The position numbers and the translations under genes are program-made. A model generated the notes under the pieces. It saw only the letters and a program-made list of their open reading frames with translations, made no database searches and had not been told where the DNA came from. A DNA stretch of 64,000 nt. Origin: Canna indica. Lineage: Eukaryota > Streptophyta > Magnoliopsida > Zingiberales > Cannaceae. The stretch is taken from contig CP136891.1 of assembly GCA_034359265.1 (NCBI GenBank), forward strand, positions 89,886,001 to 89,950,000, given 5' to 3'. Position 1 is the stretch's first letter. Each line of letters starts with the position of its first letter. Of the stretch, positions 34,793 through 45,623 are shown piece after piece.

Positions 34793-35639
34793 CCTTGTTT
34801 GTTTATATTCTTTTATTTACTAATCGGTAAATAAGAGTTTTTAATAACATGGTCCACTTTCCTTCTTAAAAAGTTATGGTAAATTAAAGTTCCTCAATAA
34901 ATCGTCTTTTTTTTAAAATTGCGGATCATCTTAGACTTCGATTCAATGTTTATATAAAATTGGACGGAACAAATTGATCAGCTAGCGCGTAGCAATTTAA
35001 TTATTCCAACTTTTAATTTTAGAATCCATTGATAATCCAGTGATCACCACATGACCAAAATACTTTCCAACTATTTTGGAAAGGATTATTAGCTAAATAT
35101 ATCCTCAAATTTAGTTGAATTTTCAAACAAAAAAAATTAATTATTTGACTGATCTCAATGGTATACAAAGCGTTTAAAATTAATGTCAATTATATCATTC
35201 CCACTAAAAGAAATTTAATTAATACCGACACATTAAAATTGATGCTAATTATTAGCATCAATTTTAATCAAATTAAATCTAGCTTAATTAATTAAGTTAA
35301 TATCGGCACAATGCAAGGGCATCAATTTTTATTTTTATTTTTTTTATGCGGTCTATTTTTTCCTTGCTTCTTGCTCTATGTGCGAAACCAACTCTTGTTT
35401 TCATTCTTAGCAACCTTACCCGATATATGTATTTTTAGCAACCTTACCAACCTGCATTGATTTTATTAGAAACCTCTGAATATATATTTGTATTTTCCCA
35501 ATCATCATGGCATGCCTTAAGTGATATATGTATTCTTTAGCAACCTTACCAACCTGCATTTTCTTTTTGAAACTTTCCAATATTTAATAATTTATTAACT
35601 TTTATTGGTTTTATATCTTACCCGATAAATTGATAGGTG
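34793..35639. other. Intergenic AT-rich spacer with a perfect hairpin
   Basis: No gene. An 18-bp perfect inverted repeat ATTAAAATTGATGCTAAT / ATTAGCATCAATTTTAAT lies at about 35233-35271, possibly the core of a small MITE. The phrase AGCAACCTTACCAACCTGCA occurs twice (about 35438 and 35536). Confidence 0.5.
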
Positions 35640-35904
35640 AGATGGATTTGAAAATCCTGGGAGGCTGCCATTCAACCTAGTCTAGGAGATTCTGGTGGAA
35701 TCATTATTGCTTGAGATTCTAATTGTATTCAAGCTAAAATTATTTTCATCTCTTCTCAAGTCATTCACATTGTTATTCATCATGACAAGTCCCAATCTTT
35801 CATGCTTTCTAGTTTTTATGCAAGTATTGACCCTAAAGTACGATCCTTACTTTGGAACTCTTTTTTAAATTTGAACTTAGATAACATTCCTTGGTTGATA
35901 ATAT

Positions 35905-37519
35905 ATGAGTGATTTTAATTGTATCCTAAACCCTGAGGATAAGCTTGGTGGTCTTCCATTCAAATTTACTAAGTCTATCATTGATTTTACTTCTTTTATC
36001 CAACATGCTGGTATCTTAGATCTAGGGTTCTTTGGCCCTAAATTTACATGGTCTAATAACCGTAAGGGGGCTGCTAAAATCCTTATTAGGTTAGATAGAA
36101 TTTTCTCTAATGCTGCTTGGATTCATTTTTTTGGTAATAGTTCTGTTAAATACTTAAATAGAACATTATCTTATCATTGCCCTCTTATTTTGACTATCCC
36201 TTCTGGTAATCAATCTAGGAATAAACTTTTTAAATTTTAGAATTTTTGGCTTGAATATGAGGATTGTAGGAATGTTGTTGCTAATGCGTGGAATGCCTAT
36301 GATCATGATGATCCTTCTTCAGTTTTTAAATGTAAATTGAATGATACTCGAGGTGCTTTATCCTATTGGAATAAACATAGCTTAGGAAATTGGAAACCCT
36401 CTTGGACTCTACCGCAAATGATATAATTCTCTTAGAATCTAGGGAGGTTTCCCCTTATGCTCCCCCTAATATTGATCTCAAACTTAAAGAGTACGTTACA
36501 CAATAAACATGTTGTCTTGCAAAGGCAAATATGCTTAAAATGGTGGTCCAAATCTAAAGCTAATTAGATTGCTAATGATGACTTAAACACTATTTATTTT
36601 CATAGGCTTGTTACCATGTGTAGACGTAACAATTTTATCCACTCTTTATCTTCTGCGTCCGATGTTCCTTTGTTTGATGATAAAGACCTTTTAAATGAAT
36701 ATGTGAATCATTATATATAACTCTTTTTGGAATATTTTTACTATTTCCACCATTTTCTGTTTGGATATGCCTAATCTTCCTACTTTAAACCCTGATTTTG
36801 CTAATTCTTTGATTACTTCTATTACTATCCATGAACTTTGGGATACTATCAAGTCTTTCAAAAATGGTAAAAGCCCGGGTATAGATGGGTTCACAATTGA
36901 ATTTTACAAACATTTTTGGAACACCATTGTTGATTCATTTTTCAAGTCTATTCAACTTTTTTTCCAGCATGCTATTATTCCTAGGGATTGGAATCAAACT
37001 CTCCTGACCTTCATTCCTAAAATTAAGGATCCTAAATGTGTTAAGGACTTCTGGCCTATATTCTTGTGTAATCTTTCTTACCGCATTCTCTCTAAAGTTC
37101 TTGCTAACAGACTGAAAATTTGCTTACCTAGTCTTATCTCTAGTGAACAATCTGCTTTTGTTAAAGACATGAACATTCATGACAATATTCTTATTGTTCA
37201 AGAGTTAGTTCATTCTTTTTATGATTCTAAAAGCAAAGTCCCCTACATCATTGTAAAAATTGATGTTGAAAAAGCTTATGACCTTCTCAAAAGAGAAGCT
37301 ATTTTAGAGGTCCTGAAAAAATTCAACTTCCCTGCTTTAATTATTAATTGGATCCATTCTTGCATCTCCTCTCCTTCTTTTACCTGCATTGTTAATGCTC
37401 AAACCCCCTCTTTCTTTCCCTCTACTAGAGGTATAAGACAAGGTGATCCTATTTCACCGTTCCTTTTCATTCTTGTCTCTCAAATTCTGACTCAGCTTGT
37501 CTCTCAAAGCCGATTGTGA
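35905..37519 (+). pseudogene. LINE A endonuclease and reverse transcriptase
   Basis: Endonuclease part: SDFNCILNPEDKLGG, where GDFN is usual, then GFFGPKFTWSNNRKGAAKI and LDRIF, an exonuclease/endonuclease/phosphatase fold (35905-36240). RT part: GKSPGIDGFTIEFYKHFW, WNQTLLTFIPKIKDP, SEQSAFVKDMNIHDNILI, VKIDVEKAYD and RGIRQGDPISPFLFIL (36761-37519). Stops and frameshifts separate the two. The FADD active-site block expected about 50 codons after the GDPIS motif is missing. Confidence 0.85.
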
Positions 37520-37609
37520 TTTTGTGGCTTGGACTCATGAGATTGATGTTAAGGCAACCGCATCATTTGCTTACTTGTTTCTCAAAACATATAGTCTTTC
37601 TCATACTGA

Positions 37610-38578
37610 TTCGGGTATTAACTGGAGTATTATCTGGAACATTCCTGTTTCTCCTAAAGTTAAAATATTTTTATGAAAGTTTTTTCACAATCGGCTCCTT
37701 ACTTGTTCCAGACTTATTGATTTGGGATTTTCGATTGACCAAAACTATTTATTATGTAATTCTAATATTGAAACTTCAAATCATCTTTTTTGGAATTGTG
37801 CTTTTGCTTCTAATGTTTGGCTTTCTCTCGGTCAAAAGTTTAATTGTGACTTTTTTAGTAGGAATAATTGGCATTTAGGTAGCTGGCTTGGGTCTAATGT
37901 GGGTTCTAATTTGAACCTTAACACCAAAGTCATTGTTGTCAATGCCTTGTGGACTTTATAATTTTTTAGAAATAGTATTTTGCATGATGAAGGACGGCCT
38001 GTCATCTCTCATGTAGTTATGAGAATTTTAAATAATTCTTTAAATTATACTAAGCCATTGAACCTTGAGGGCTCTGTAATGCTTCGGTATGGTCACCCCA
38101 TCCAGTGGGTTGCTTTAAAATAAATTGTGATGGTGCTTATCTAGATTCGGATGGGGGAGCTGGTTTTATCATCCGGGATTCGCAAAGCGAGTGTCTATAT
38201 GCTTATGCTATCTATTTCCATTCTTTATCTACTTTACATTCGAAAGCTACTGCTATCTACTCTGCCTTGTCTTTGGCTTTACCCAGGAATATAGATCACA
38301 TCCGCATTGAGACAGATTGCAAGCAGCTTGTGGATACGATCAATAGCAAGTCTGGTTTTCCCTGGAGGCACCATAATTTATTTAGAAATATGTGTAATTT
38401 ACTTCCTAAGTTCAATGATGTAACTTTAACATTTGTAAGCCGTTCGGCAAACAAAGCTGCCCATTGGGCAGCAAGCTATGCTCGGAGAAAGAAAGAGTCC
38501 ACGATTTGGACTTCTATTCGACCTCCCGAGTTGGATGTAATCTTGGGTGAGGATATTTTATCCTCTACCTGTAGTTAA
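37610..38578 (+). pseudogene. LINE A zf-RVT and RNase H domains
   Basis: IPVSPKVKIFL, FFHNRLLTC and ETSNHLFWNCAFASNVW (about 37635-37830) are the zinc-binding zf-RVT region. The final 157-codon frame (38105-38578) reads INCDGAYLDSDGGAGFIIRD, ATAIYSALSLAL, IRIETDCKQLVDTI and SRSANKAAHWAASYA, an RNase H-like domain with DGA, E and D positions recognisable. Confidence 0.82.
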
Positions 38579-38689
38579 TATATTTCTTTTACTATTTGGA
38601 AAAAGAAGAAGATGGATTTGATTAATGATAATTAGTATTTGTTTAGATCATGTAAAAATATGAGTTGAACTGGGACTAGCATTGGAGCA

Positions 38690-39770
38690 GAGTGATGTCT
38701 TCCATGCTCGGAGGGGTGAAAGAGGTAAGTGCTCACGCGGGGGCGACCTCCGATGCGGGAGATTGGGTCGTTGTTGATCGCAGGCGTGCCCGACGGCGGG
38801 TCTCCTTCGCGGTGGCCCCCTCTCCGTCGTCCGCGAGATGGGTTCATGCTGGTTCGTTCACTGATGTCGTCCGGAGTACTGCGACTCCTCCGCGTCCAAC
38901 TTTTGCAGATGTCGGCGGCTCTCTCGGGCGTCCGTTCGATACCTCTGCTTATCCGACGAGGCTAAAGAAAATGGGTAGATGCTTCAATTGTGCGGCAAGG
39001 GGCATCACAGCTCTTATTGTCGGGAGCCTCGAACGTGTTTTATCTATCGTCGGACTGGTCATCGAGCTTCCGTCTGCCCCGGCTCTTCTTCAGCTCCGTG
39101 GGTTCAGAAGGTGGCAAATGTTTTTGTGATGGGTTCCTTGTCATCAGTTCCTCTGTCCCGTTCAAGTTTGATGGCTGAGCTCTATGACACAAAGTTGAGG
39201 CCGACTGACATTGCGCTTTTCCTCCCTCCGTCGGAGCAGACTTTGAATCGCACTGGTTACCTCACTGAGAGGTGTGTCATCGTCTTTGTTCAAGGTTCCT
39301 TGGGGCGGTCTGATGATATTGTGGGGTTTCTGGCTTCATGCTTCCACGACTCTAGTTCTCACCAGCACCTTTGGAAGCAGAGGAAGTTCTTGTCGATGTG
39401 TTTCCTGATCACTACCCCTTCGGGTTTTAATTCCTACTACAAGGAGTCCTTGCTCAAGCGCCGCCACTTCCGCTGGCACTCGGCCTCCTTTCTCATTGAC
39501 GATTGGAGAGAAGATGAACCTTTTGAGGCTGCGATCCTTATGAACTATGCGTGGGTTTAGAGCTCAAGGGGCTTCCGATGGTTTTCTGGAATAAAGGCGC
39601 CCTATCTGTGCTGGTAGGCTCTTTTGGAGCTCTTGATGCTGTGGACGGGCGTGCGCTCTGCTAGTCGCTTCTCGACTCTTGCCGCATCAGGATCAGGACC
39701 CGTTCTCTCAACTGCATCCCTCGCGTCATTTTGGCAACTGCCGAGAGACTAGGTATTGATTCTTCTGTTT
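38690..39770 (+). pseudogene. LINE B: ORF1 (gag-like) fragment, 3'-truncated
   Basis: Begins at the ATG at 38692 (MSSMLGGVKE) with a basic Pro/Ser region, then two CCHC-type knuckles split by a frameshift (GRCFNCAARG near 38972 and CFIYRRTGHRASVC near 39034), then LPPSEQTLNRTGYLTERCVI, SHQHLWKQRKFLSMCFLITT and FRWHSASFLIDDWRED. The same region occurs in LINE C on the minus strand (LPPFEATLNRVGYLAERCVV at about 50130), so both belong to one family. It stops near 39770 without ORF2, unusual because LINEs are normally 5'-truncated. Confidence 0.75.
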
Positions 39771-40075
39771 TTTAACAGAATAAATAATATATAAGCTGAA
39801 CTCGTTATATAGATTACTTTAGTTGAAAGAAATAATGATATAATATAAATAGTCTACTTGGATCTTTCCTTTTGAAGGATGAACAATTTTTGAAGGAAAT
39901 TAAATTAACTAGGTGCAGCTTTCCTAGGTTGCTTGAAATTGATATACACTAGTCAATTCCCATGATCTTATCGGTTGGCAAACCGGAGGGATCACACCCG
40001 TCTTGTGCAATGGCATAGGCGTTACCCTTAAACAATAAGAGTTATGTCCTAATCGTGATTAAGAAAAAATGGAGT
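39771..40075. other. Intergenic spacer
   Basis: AT-rich sequence after the LINE B break point. I see no gene, RNA or clear repeat. Confidence 0.5.
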
Positions 40076-40078
40076 TAA

Positions 40079-41001
40079 GATAGTGTTTGGTTCAAGGAAA
40101 TTGACGGAAAATGAAATATCATATCATTTCCATGATCCCCTCTGTTATTTTATTTGGTTGCACATAATTAATTTAAAATAAGTGAGACCCCTGAAATACA
40201 TAAAGAATAACATTCCTTATGTATAAGGAATACATACTATTCCCTACCTTGAGGTAGGGAATAGTATTCATGATGTATTATAGATGAAATATTACTCTTC
40301 TCTCCTTTATGTTTCCGCATGTCAACCTCGTTTCGCTCGTCTCCTCTCTCGTTGGAGAGCAGCGTCGTCTCTCCAAGAGTCTCTGCGATGAGAGACACTA
40401 GTGCGGCATCTCTGCGATGCGAGAGATGCCAAATCGAGAGACGCAATGTGCGTCTCTATGATGCGAGAGACGCTAGCGGGGCGTCTCTGCAGAGACACTA
40501 GCGGGGCGTCTCTGCAGAGACACTATTGGTGTCTGTACTGCAAAATTAATAATAATTTTTATTATATTATTTATTTATAAATATAATATAAATATTATTT
40601 TAAATAAATATATTTAATAAATTATTTTAAATTATTTTACATTAATTATATGCTTTATTATATTATTATTAATTACAATAAAGTATAATATATAATATTA
40701 TTATAAATGAATATATTCAATAAATAAATTTTAAATTTTATTTTATATTAATTTCAGATTTTTATTATATTATTATTAATTATAATAAATTATAATATAA
40801 AATATTATTATAAGTAAATATATTTAATTTTATTAAGAAGGGTATTTTTGGTCATTTAATTTTTTATTTCTTGTATATTTCTTATGCTAATCATCTAAAG
40901 TAATTATATTCTTGGTCTATTTATAATGTTAACTAAATAAGGTAATATTCTTATTTATTCTTATTTCATATCTATTTTTTTGTATCCAATCAAACACATC
41001 C
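40079..41001. mobile_element. PIF/Harbinger-like miniature element
   Basis: The left end GATAGTGTTTGGTT pairs with the complement of the right end (GGATGTGTTTGATT), and TAA lies on both sides (40076-40078 and 41002-41004), fitting the TWA duplication of PIF/Harbinger elements. Inside are a 17-18 bp hairpin (ACTATTCCCTACCTTGAGGTAGGGAATAGT at about 40227-40256), a GC-rich palindromic minisatellite (40390-40530) and a very AT-rich right half with degenerate ~130-bp repeats. No transposase. Confidence 0.5.
40400..40525. repeat. Palindromic minisatellite (AGAGACRCTAGCGGGGCGTCTCTGC)
   Basis: Repeats of a ~25-bp unit whose ends GAGAC/GTCTC are complementary, so each unit can fold. At least two near-identical units (about 40466-40522) and older copies upstream. 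Confidence 0.75.
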
Positions 41002-41004
41002 TAA

Positions 41005-42498
41005 TAAAATCGTCCAGGGACCAAGGAGGGATAATAAGACTGAATAGACCATTATGGTACGGATGTGAGGTACCATATTGAAGCATGTGGGTACCATTAT
41101 GGTACTCAATTAGATGGCTTCCATATGTCTCGTAATAGGTATATAGTTTAGTAGTTTAGATGTTGGCATGGCAAATTCCCTCCTACGATTGTCTTTATAC
41201 TCGGACAAAATTGGAGTAGATAAGAAGCAAGGAAGGAATAAAGACCCAACAATCGAAGACTCTAAAGCGAGTGCCTTTCATTCTAAGTACACATAAATGA
41301 AATTTTTTAGTTTATTTATCTCTTCACACTTGCATTTGTATTTTGTCATTTCTTACGGAAAACTAAAAATTCTTCGTCGCATATAGAGTTGAACTAATAC
41401 CGTAAACACTAGTAATGCACATTCTTAGCTATTAAAGGGAAAGTATCAAATAAATGAGGGTGGGACACACATGTATCTTTATCCTAAACACATTTTCTAT
41501 AGCTAATTTGCTTTTCATTAGCATACGCAAGTCTATCTCTTTGATCTCATGTATTTCCATTATCTCGGAGGTACATTTTTTAATTATGCGATGATAATGA
41601 TGCTGGGCACATTAAGCTTTTTTTGATGGAGTGCTTTTGTATAGGAACATTTTGAGATAAACATTTTAAAAATTGATATTTCTTATAAGTTTAACGAAAT
41701 TTAATCAAAATAATAATTTTTTGAACTAAATTATCTCTATTGATACCCGACACGTGTGATGAAATATGTATTTGTTTCAACAATCCATTCAGGTCTCGAT
41801 AACCCGGGACAACTCGTCCATATGCTAACAAACAGGGGACAAAGACAAGATAGCTTTTCCTGAATGTCAACAACTTGGGACACTTGAGAACAACTCGTCC
41901 ATTTGCTAACAACAAGGGACAAAAGTCACCCAAGATGTCGACAACCCGGAATAACTCGCGACAACCTACTAACGGAGTCGACAACCTATGACAAAGACAA
42001 AGCATTATGCACTAGTATCTTTGTTGCTTGTGATTTCTGTCTGATTTATGCCAAAGAATGATGATTGTGGGATACCAAAGATGAATCGATGAAATCACGA
42101 TGCGGGGCTGCACGTTGGTCGCAAATGCTAGCTACGTAAGGTCGGTTGGAGTAGCGGCCACTGGCTTGCGGATCTAGCCGCAAGTGGTCAACTATCGACT
42201 ATAGCACTGTTGCAACCGCGATGACCGTGTTGGCCAACATTATGGGGCAGCCATCCTAGCCCCAATCGACCAATAGCTCAAGCGGAGCTAGCGACCGCCG
42301 GTAATGAGGATCAAGGAAGGGAGATAGATGAACAAGGAACGAAAAGGGAAGAGAAAATCAAGGATAAAGGGCATTTTTGTCATTTCATACAAAATTTGGC
42401 CATTTTTTATTAACGTTATATGAAGGATGAATTTTTAAACGACTTATCCCAAAAGGGTCAAGCCTCGCAATTTGGACTTTCCGCTATCTTTAGGTATA
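41005..42498. other. Intergenic region with degenerate repeats
   Basis: No gene seen. 41740-42000 holds imperfect repeats of ACAACTCGTCCATNTGCTAA and GACAACCYRGGA words. 41572-41640 is a diverged copy of the Pack-MULE target site. 42060-42340 is less AT-rich but has no open frame. Confidence 0.5.
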
Positions 42499-42507
42499 TT
42501 TTTTTAA

Positions 42508-42830
42508 GGGTAATTATCTGAATATATTCTGAACTATAGACTTTGTCTCAAATCTATCTTGAACTTTGACTTCTCCAAATTGCATCCTCAACTATCAGAT
42601 TTGTATCAATTGTATCCCTCCGTCAAAATTCCGTCAGCTATCTCGTTAACCCTATGACGTGACATGTACACGTGTATTAAAAAATTATTTTTTATTTAAA
42701 ACCAAATAAAAAATTATTTTTTTCAAAAGTTATTTGATATCCATGTGCACCAAATCTATTAGTATATACCCTTCTGCCACGTAGACACTTAACTAATGTG
42801 GCCCCCACTATTCCTTTGACATTTGCCCTC
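42508..42830 (+). repeat. Pack-MULE left TIR
   Basis: Pairs with the right TIR over about 300 bp with roughly 85% identity by eye. Shared landmarks are TCAACTATCAGATTTGTATC near 42590 and TTCTGCCACGTAGAC near 42773. Confidence 0.88.
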
Positions 42831-42947
42831 TTATTCTTTCTTGTTCAGCAAGCCTGCCGTCTGCGTCCACGTACGCATCTCCCCCACCAAACCATCGACG
42901 TCTTCATTCACCATGAACGCAGCAAGCCTGCCGCCTCATACAAATCA

Positions 42948-42988
<41 letters not shown>

Positions 42989-43091
42989 ATCGTCGTGAGT
43001 TTTTCATCCCTCCACTTCATCGAAAGACTTCATCTTTCGCCTATGCCGACGATGTCGACGCCCAAGTTGGACATCACTCCTCCTCCTCCTC

Positions 43092-43666
43092 TTGCTCCCC
43101 TGCACAACCCTCTCCCTCATCCTCCTTGTGGCCCTCATTGCCTTCTCCGTCCTCTGCTTCTTCCCCGGCGATCTACTTCATCTTCCTCGGCGGTCTCGTG
43201 TGGGCACCCACGTCCGCTCCATTCCAGGCCCGCTAGGGTTCGTCTCAGCCCTCTCCTGCTCCGTCGCCCACCGCGTGCTAATGGGGCTCGCTCACTCCCT
43301 CAACGCAGTCGACTTGATGGCATTCCCTGTCGGCTTCACCCGGTTCGTCGTGTCGAGCCACCCCAACACGACAAAGGAGATCCTCAACAGTTCGGCCTTC
43401 GCTGATCGCCCTATCAAGGAGTCCGCCTACGAGCTTCTCTTCCATCGTGCCATGGGCTTCGCCCCCTTCGGCGAGTACTGGAGAAACCTGCGGAGGATCT
43501 CCTCCACTTACCTATTTAGCCCGTGGAGGATTGCCACGTTTGGCGAGCACCGGAGGGTGGTCGGGGAGCAAATGGTGGCCGACATCCGCAATCTCATGGC
43601 GAAACACGACGTGGGGAAAGTGAAGAAAGTGTTGCATTTTGGGTCACTCAACAATGTTATGATGAG
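43092..43666 (+). pseudogene. Captured CYP78A cytochrome P450 fragment (first exon, N-terminal part)
   Basis: Reads as the N-terminal third of a CYP78A monooxygenase: hydrophobic anchor (SLILLVALIAFSVLCFFPG), proline hinge SIPGPLGF, then LMAFPVGFTRFVVSSHPNTT, SSAFADRPIKESAYELLFHR, AMGFAPFGEYWRNLRRISST and KVLHFGSLNNVMMS. These blocks are diagnostic of CYP78A, a plant family acting in organ size control. The I-helix, ExxR and haem-Cys regions are absent, so no enzyme could form. A PGGLVWA-like piece appears in another frame near 43170, showing small indels in the hinge. The frame stays open over about 190 codons, pointing to recent capture or to a source gene of high GC. Confidence 0.88.
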
Positions 43667-43807
43667 CCTGATGAAGCCGACGCTGCTGACGACGTCGACT
43701 ACAAGGCGTGAGCTCAGTGGCTCCATGCCGCATTGCTCGGTGCCAACGACGACCTCATCTCCGTCGCCTCCCTCATGGTCGGCGTGGGCGTAGTGAACCC
43801 GAGGCGG
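43667..43807 (+). pseudogene. Captured vacuolar iron transporter-like (VIT/CCC1) fragment
   Basis: In the frame starting about 43667 the sequence reads DDVDYKA, a TGA, then AQWLHAALLGANDDLISVAS and LMVGVGVVNP before a double stop. This matches the first transmembrane segment of VIT-homolog proteins (RAQWLRAAxLGANDGLxSxASLMxGVG). The TGA is explained by CGA-to-TGA at the conserved Arg. Only about 45 codons are present, directly after the CYP78A piece and in a different frame. Confidence 0.75.
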
Positions 43808-43929
43808 TGATGACGGCGGCGGCGACGACGGGTGCGGAGGCAGGGAGGAGGAGGAGGTCACGGCGGTGACGACAGGGGCAAAGGCAGGGAGGAGGAGTTT
43901 TGATTAATTTGTGAAGAGAGGTTGATGGC

Positions 43930-44242
43930 GACAAAGGAGCAAAGGTCAAAGTCAAAGAAATAGTGGGGGCTATATTAGTTGGGCGTCTACGTGGCAGAAA
44001 GATATATACTAATAAATAACTTTTGAAAAATAATAATTTTTTAAAATCAGTTTTAAATAAATTTTTTTTAAAATCCAGATGTGCATGCCATGTCACACGG
44101 TTAACGGGGTAACTGACGAAATTTTGACGGAGGGATGCAATTGATACAAATCTGATAGTTGAGGATGTAATTTGGAAAAGTCAAAGTTCAGGATATATTT
44201 GAGATAAAGTCCATAATTCAAAATATATTCAGGTAATTACCC
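43930..44242 (-). repeat. Pack-MULE right TIR
   Basis: Inverted copy of 42508-42830; ends ATTACCC directly before the TTTTTTTAA duplication. Confidence 0.88.
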
Positions 44243-44559
44243 TTTTTTTAATTGTGCAATGACAATGATGTTGGGCAATTTTTTTTTTGAGCAATAGAAA
44301 CCTGTAGTATATTCAAGAGTAATGAACAATTACATGTCAAGATAGGGGAGGGAAAAAATAGAAGGAAACAGAGTTAAAAAATAATTAAAAATAGGACATA
44401 GGAAATATAAGGAAAGGCCATAGCAAAAAAAACATCTACATTGACTCAATACTGATAAAATAAATCATCCCAAAGTGGATGTGTAGAAGGTAGCCGCAGA
44501 GATTGCTCTAGAACGAAGAGGAGCAGACTCAGACAATCCCTGAAATATCTTGGTATTTC

Positions 44560-45623
44560 TCTCAAACCAAATAGCCCAACTCCAAAATCTGCAGGAGTCT
44601 GGTCTTATCCCTCTTAATCTTCAATTCCCCAGGGAATGATTCATCCCAAGGCTGGGCCGACAGGGGAAAGAAACCACGGTTCACCTCCGAAAGAAAGAAT
44701 TTCCAACCTTGAGTAGAATAAGGGCATGAGATAAATAGATGAGCATGAGACTCAACATCTAGATTGCAGAGGGGACAAGAATCCATCATAATGAGACCCC
44801 AAGAGACCAAACGATCACAAGTCAGAACTCTTTTCCTAATCCACAACTATCCGAAGATAGATATCTTTTGGGGGAGACCATGCTGCCAAAGAAATTTAGC
44901 AAAGCGATCTAGAATACCTCGAAAGTTCAACAAACTATATAAGCTCTTTGTAGTGAACTGTCCCTTATCCGACCAGATCCAAACAAGAAGGTCCTCGCCA
45001 GAAGAAGATTGAACAGATTCAAGCTCCCTTGCCAAACCGAGAAGGCTCTCAAAACTGGTCAGGTTAGAGAAGCTAAGATTCCAATTCACAAAGAGGCCAT
45101 CTGCATTGACGATTCTGGCATTAGAAATAGAGAAATCCGATTGCTCTGCATAACGAAAAAGGGAAGGAAATTTGGAAGCAAGACATTCTCCATTCGACCA
45201 CTTGTCACTCCATAGTTTGAAGAAAGAACCTGAGCCCACTTGCCAACGAACACAAGAGAGGAAAAGGTCAAGAATACAATAAATATCCTTCCAAATTGGA
45301 GAAGCCATTCGCAAAAAACTCTCAGTGTTCCAAGAGCGAAAATCTCCGTAGAGAAGCCATATTATCTCAACCCATTGAACATTGCATCTCTGGATTAACT
45401 TCCAAAGCCAAGAACCAAGACGGGCAAGGTTATGCGCATGCCAGTCGATGATTCCAAGCCCCCCCCTGTTCCTTAGCACAAGTAAGAAGACTCCATTAAG
45501 CAAGGCATTTTCCACGAAGAGATATTGAGTCAGGACCGACCCAAAATAAATGTTTTCTCCTTCTATCAATCCTCCTAAGGACCCGTTTAGGGGCCTTGAA
45601 AATGGAGAGCGGGTATGCCACAT
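44560..45623 (-). pseudogene. LINE C zf-RVT region
   Basis: RNRGGLGIIDWHAHNLARLG (about 45470), VWIWSDKGQFTTKSLYSLLN (about 44975), GLPQKISIFG (44850), then CPLCNLDVESHAHLFISCPY (44770), the zinc-binding region common at the C-terminus of plant LINE ORF2. A small frameshift separates the last two parts. Confidence 0.8.

Larger units (their letters stand above)
35640..38640 (+). mobile_element. L1-type LINE, 5'-truncated, decayed (LINE A)
   Basis: Endonuclease, reverse transcriptase, zinc-binding zf-RVT and a C-terminal RNase H follow in the order known for plant L1-type LINEs with an RNase H. It begins inside the endonuclease domain and lacks ORF1. A deletion between about 37515 and 37600 removes the RT active-site region. 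The end lies shortly after the RNase H stop in an A/G-rich stretch; no target duplication was found. Confidence 0.8.
42508..44242 (+). mobile_element. Pack-MULE carrying CYP78A and vacuolar iron transporter-like fragments
   Basis: Both ends start GGGTAATTAYCTGAATATAT and form terminal inverted repeats of about 300 bp (42508-42830 against about 43930-44242). The flanking 9-bp duplications TTTTTTTAA (42499-42507 and 44243-44251) are identical, the size made by Mutator-like elements. No MULE transposase is present. The GC-rich interior has a ~190-codon piece of a CYP78A P450 joined to a short VIT/CCC1-like piece. Carrying fragments of more than one host gene defines a chimeric Pack-MULE. A low-complexity TTTTTTTAA duplication is less specific, but the long TIRs settle the identification. 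Confidence 0.9.

Noticed and set aside
43092..43793. Functional cytochrome P450 gene
   Set aside because: Only the N-terminal third is present; the I-helix, ExxR and haem-binding Cys regions are absent and the sequence lies between MULE TIRs.
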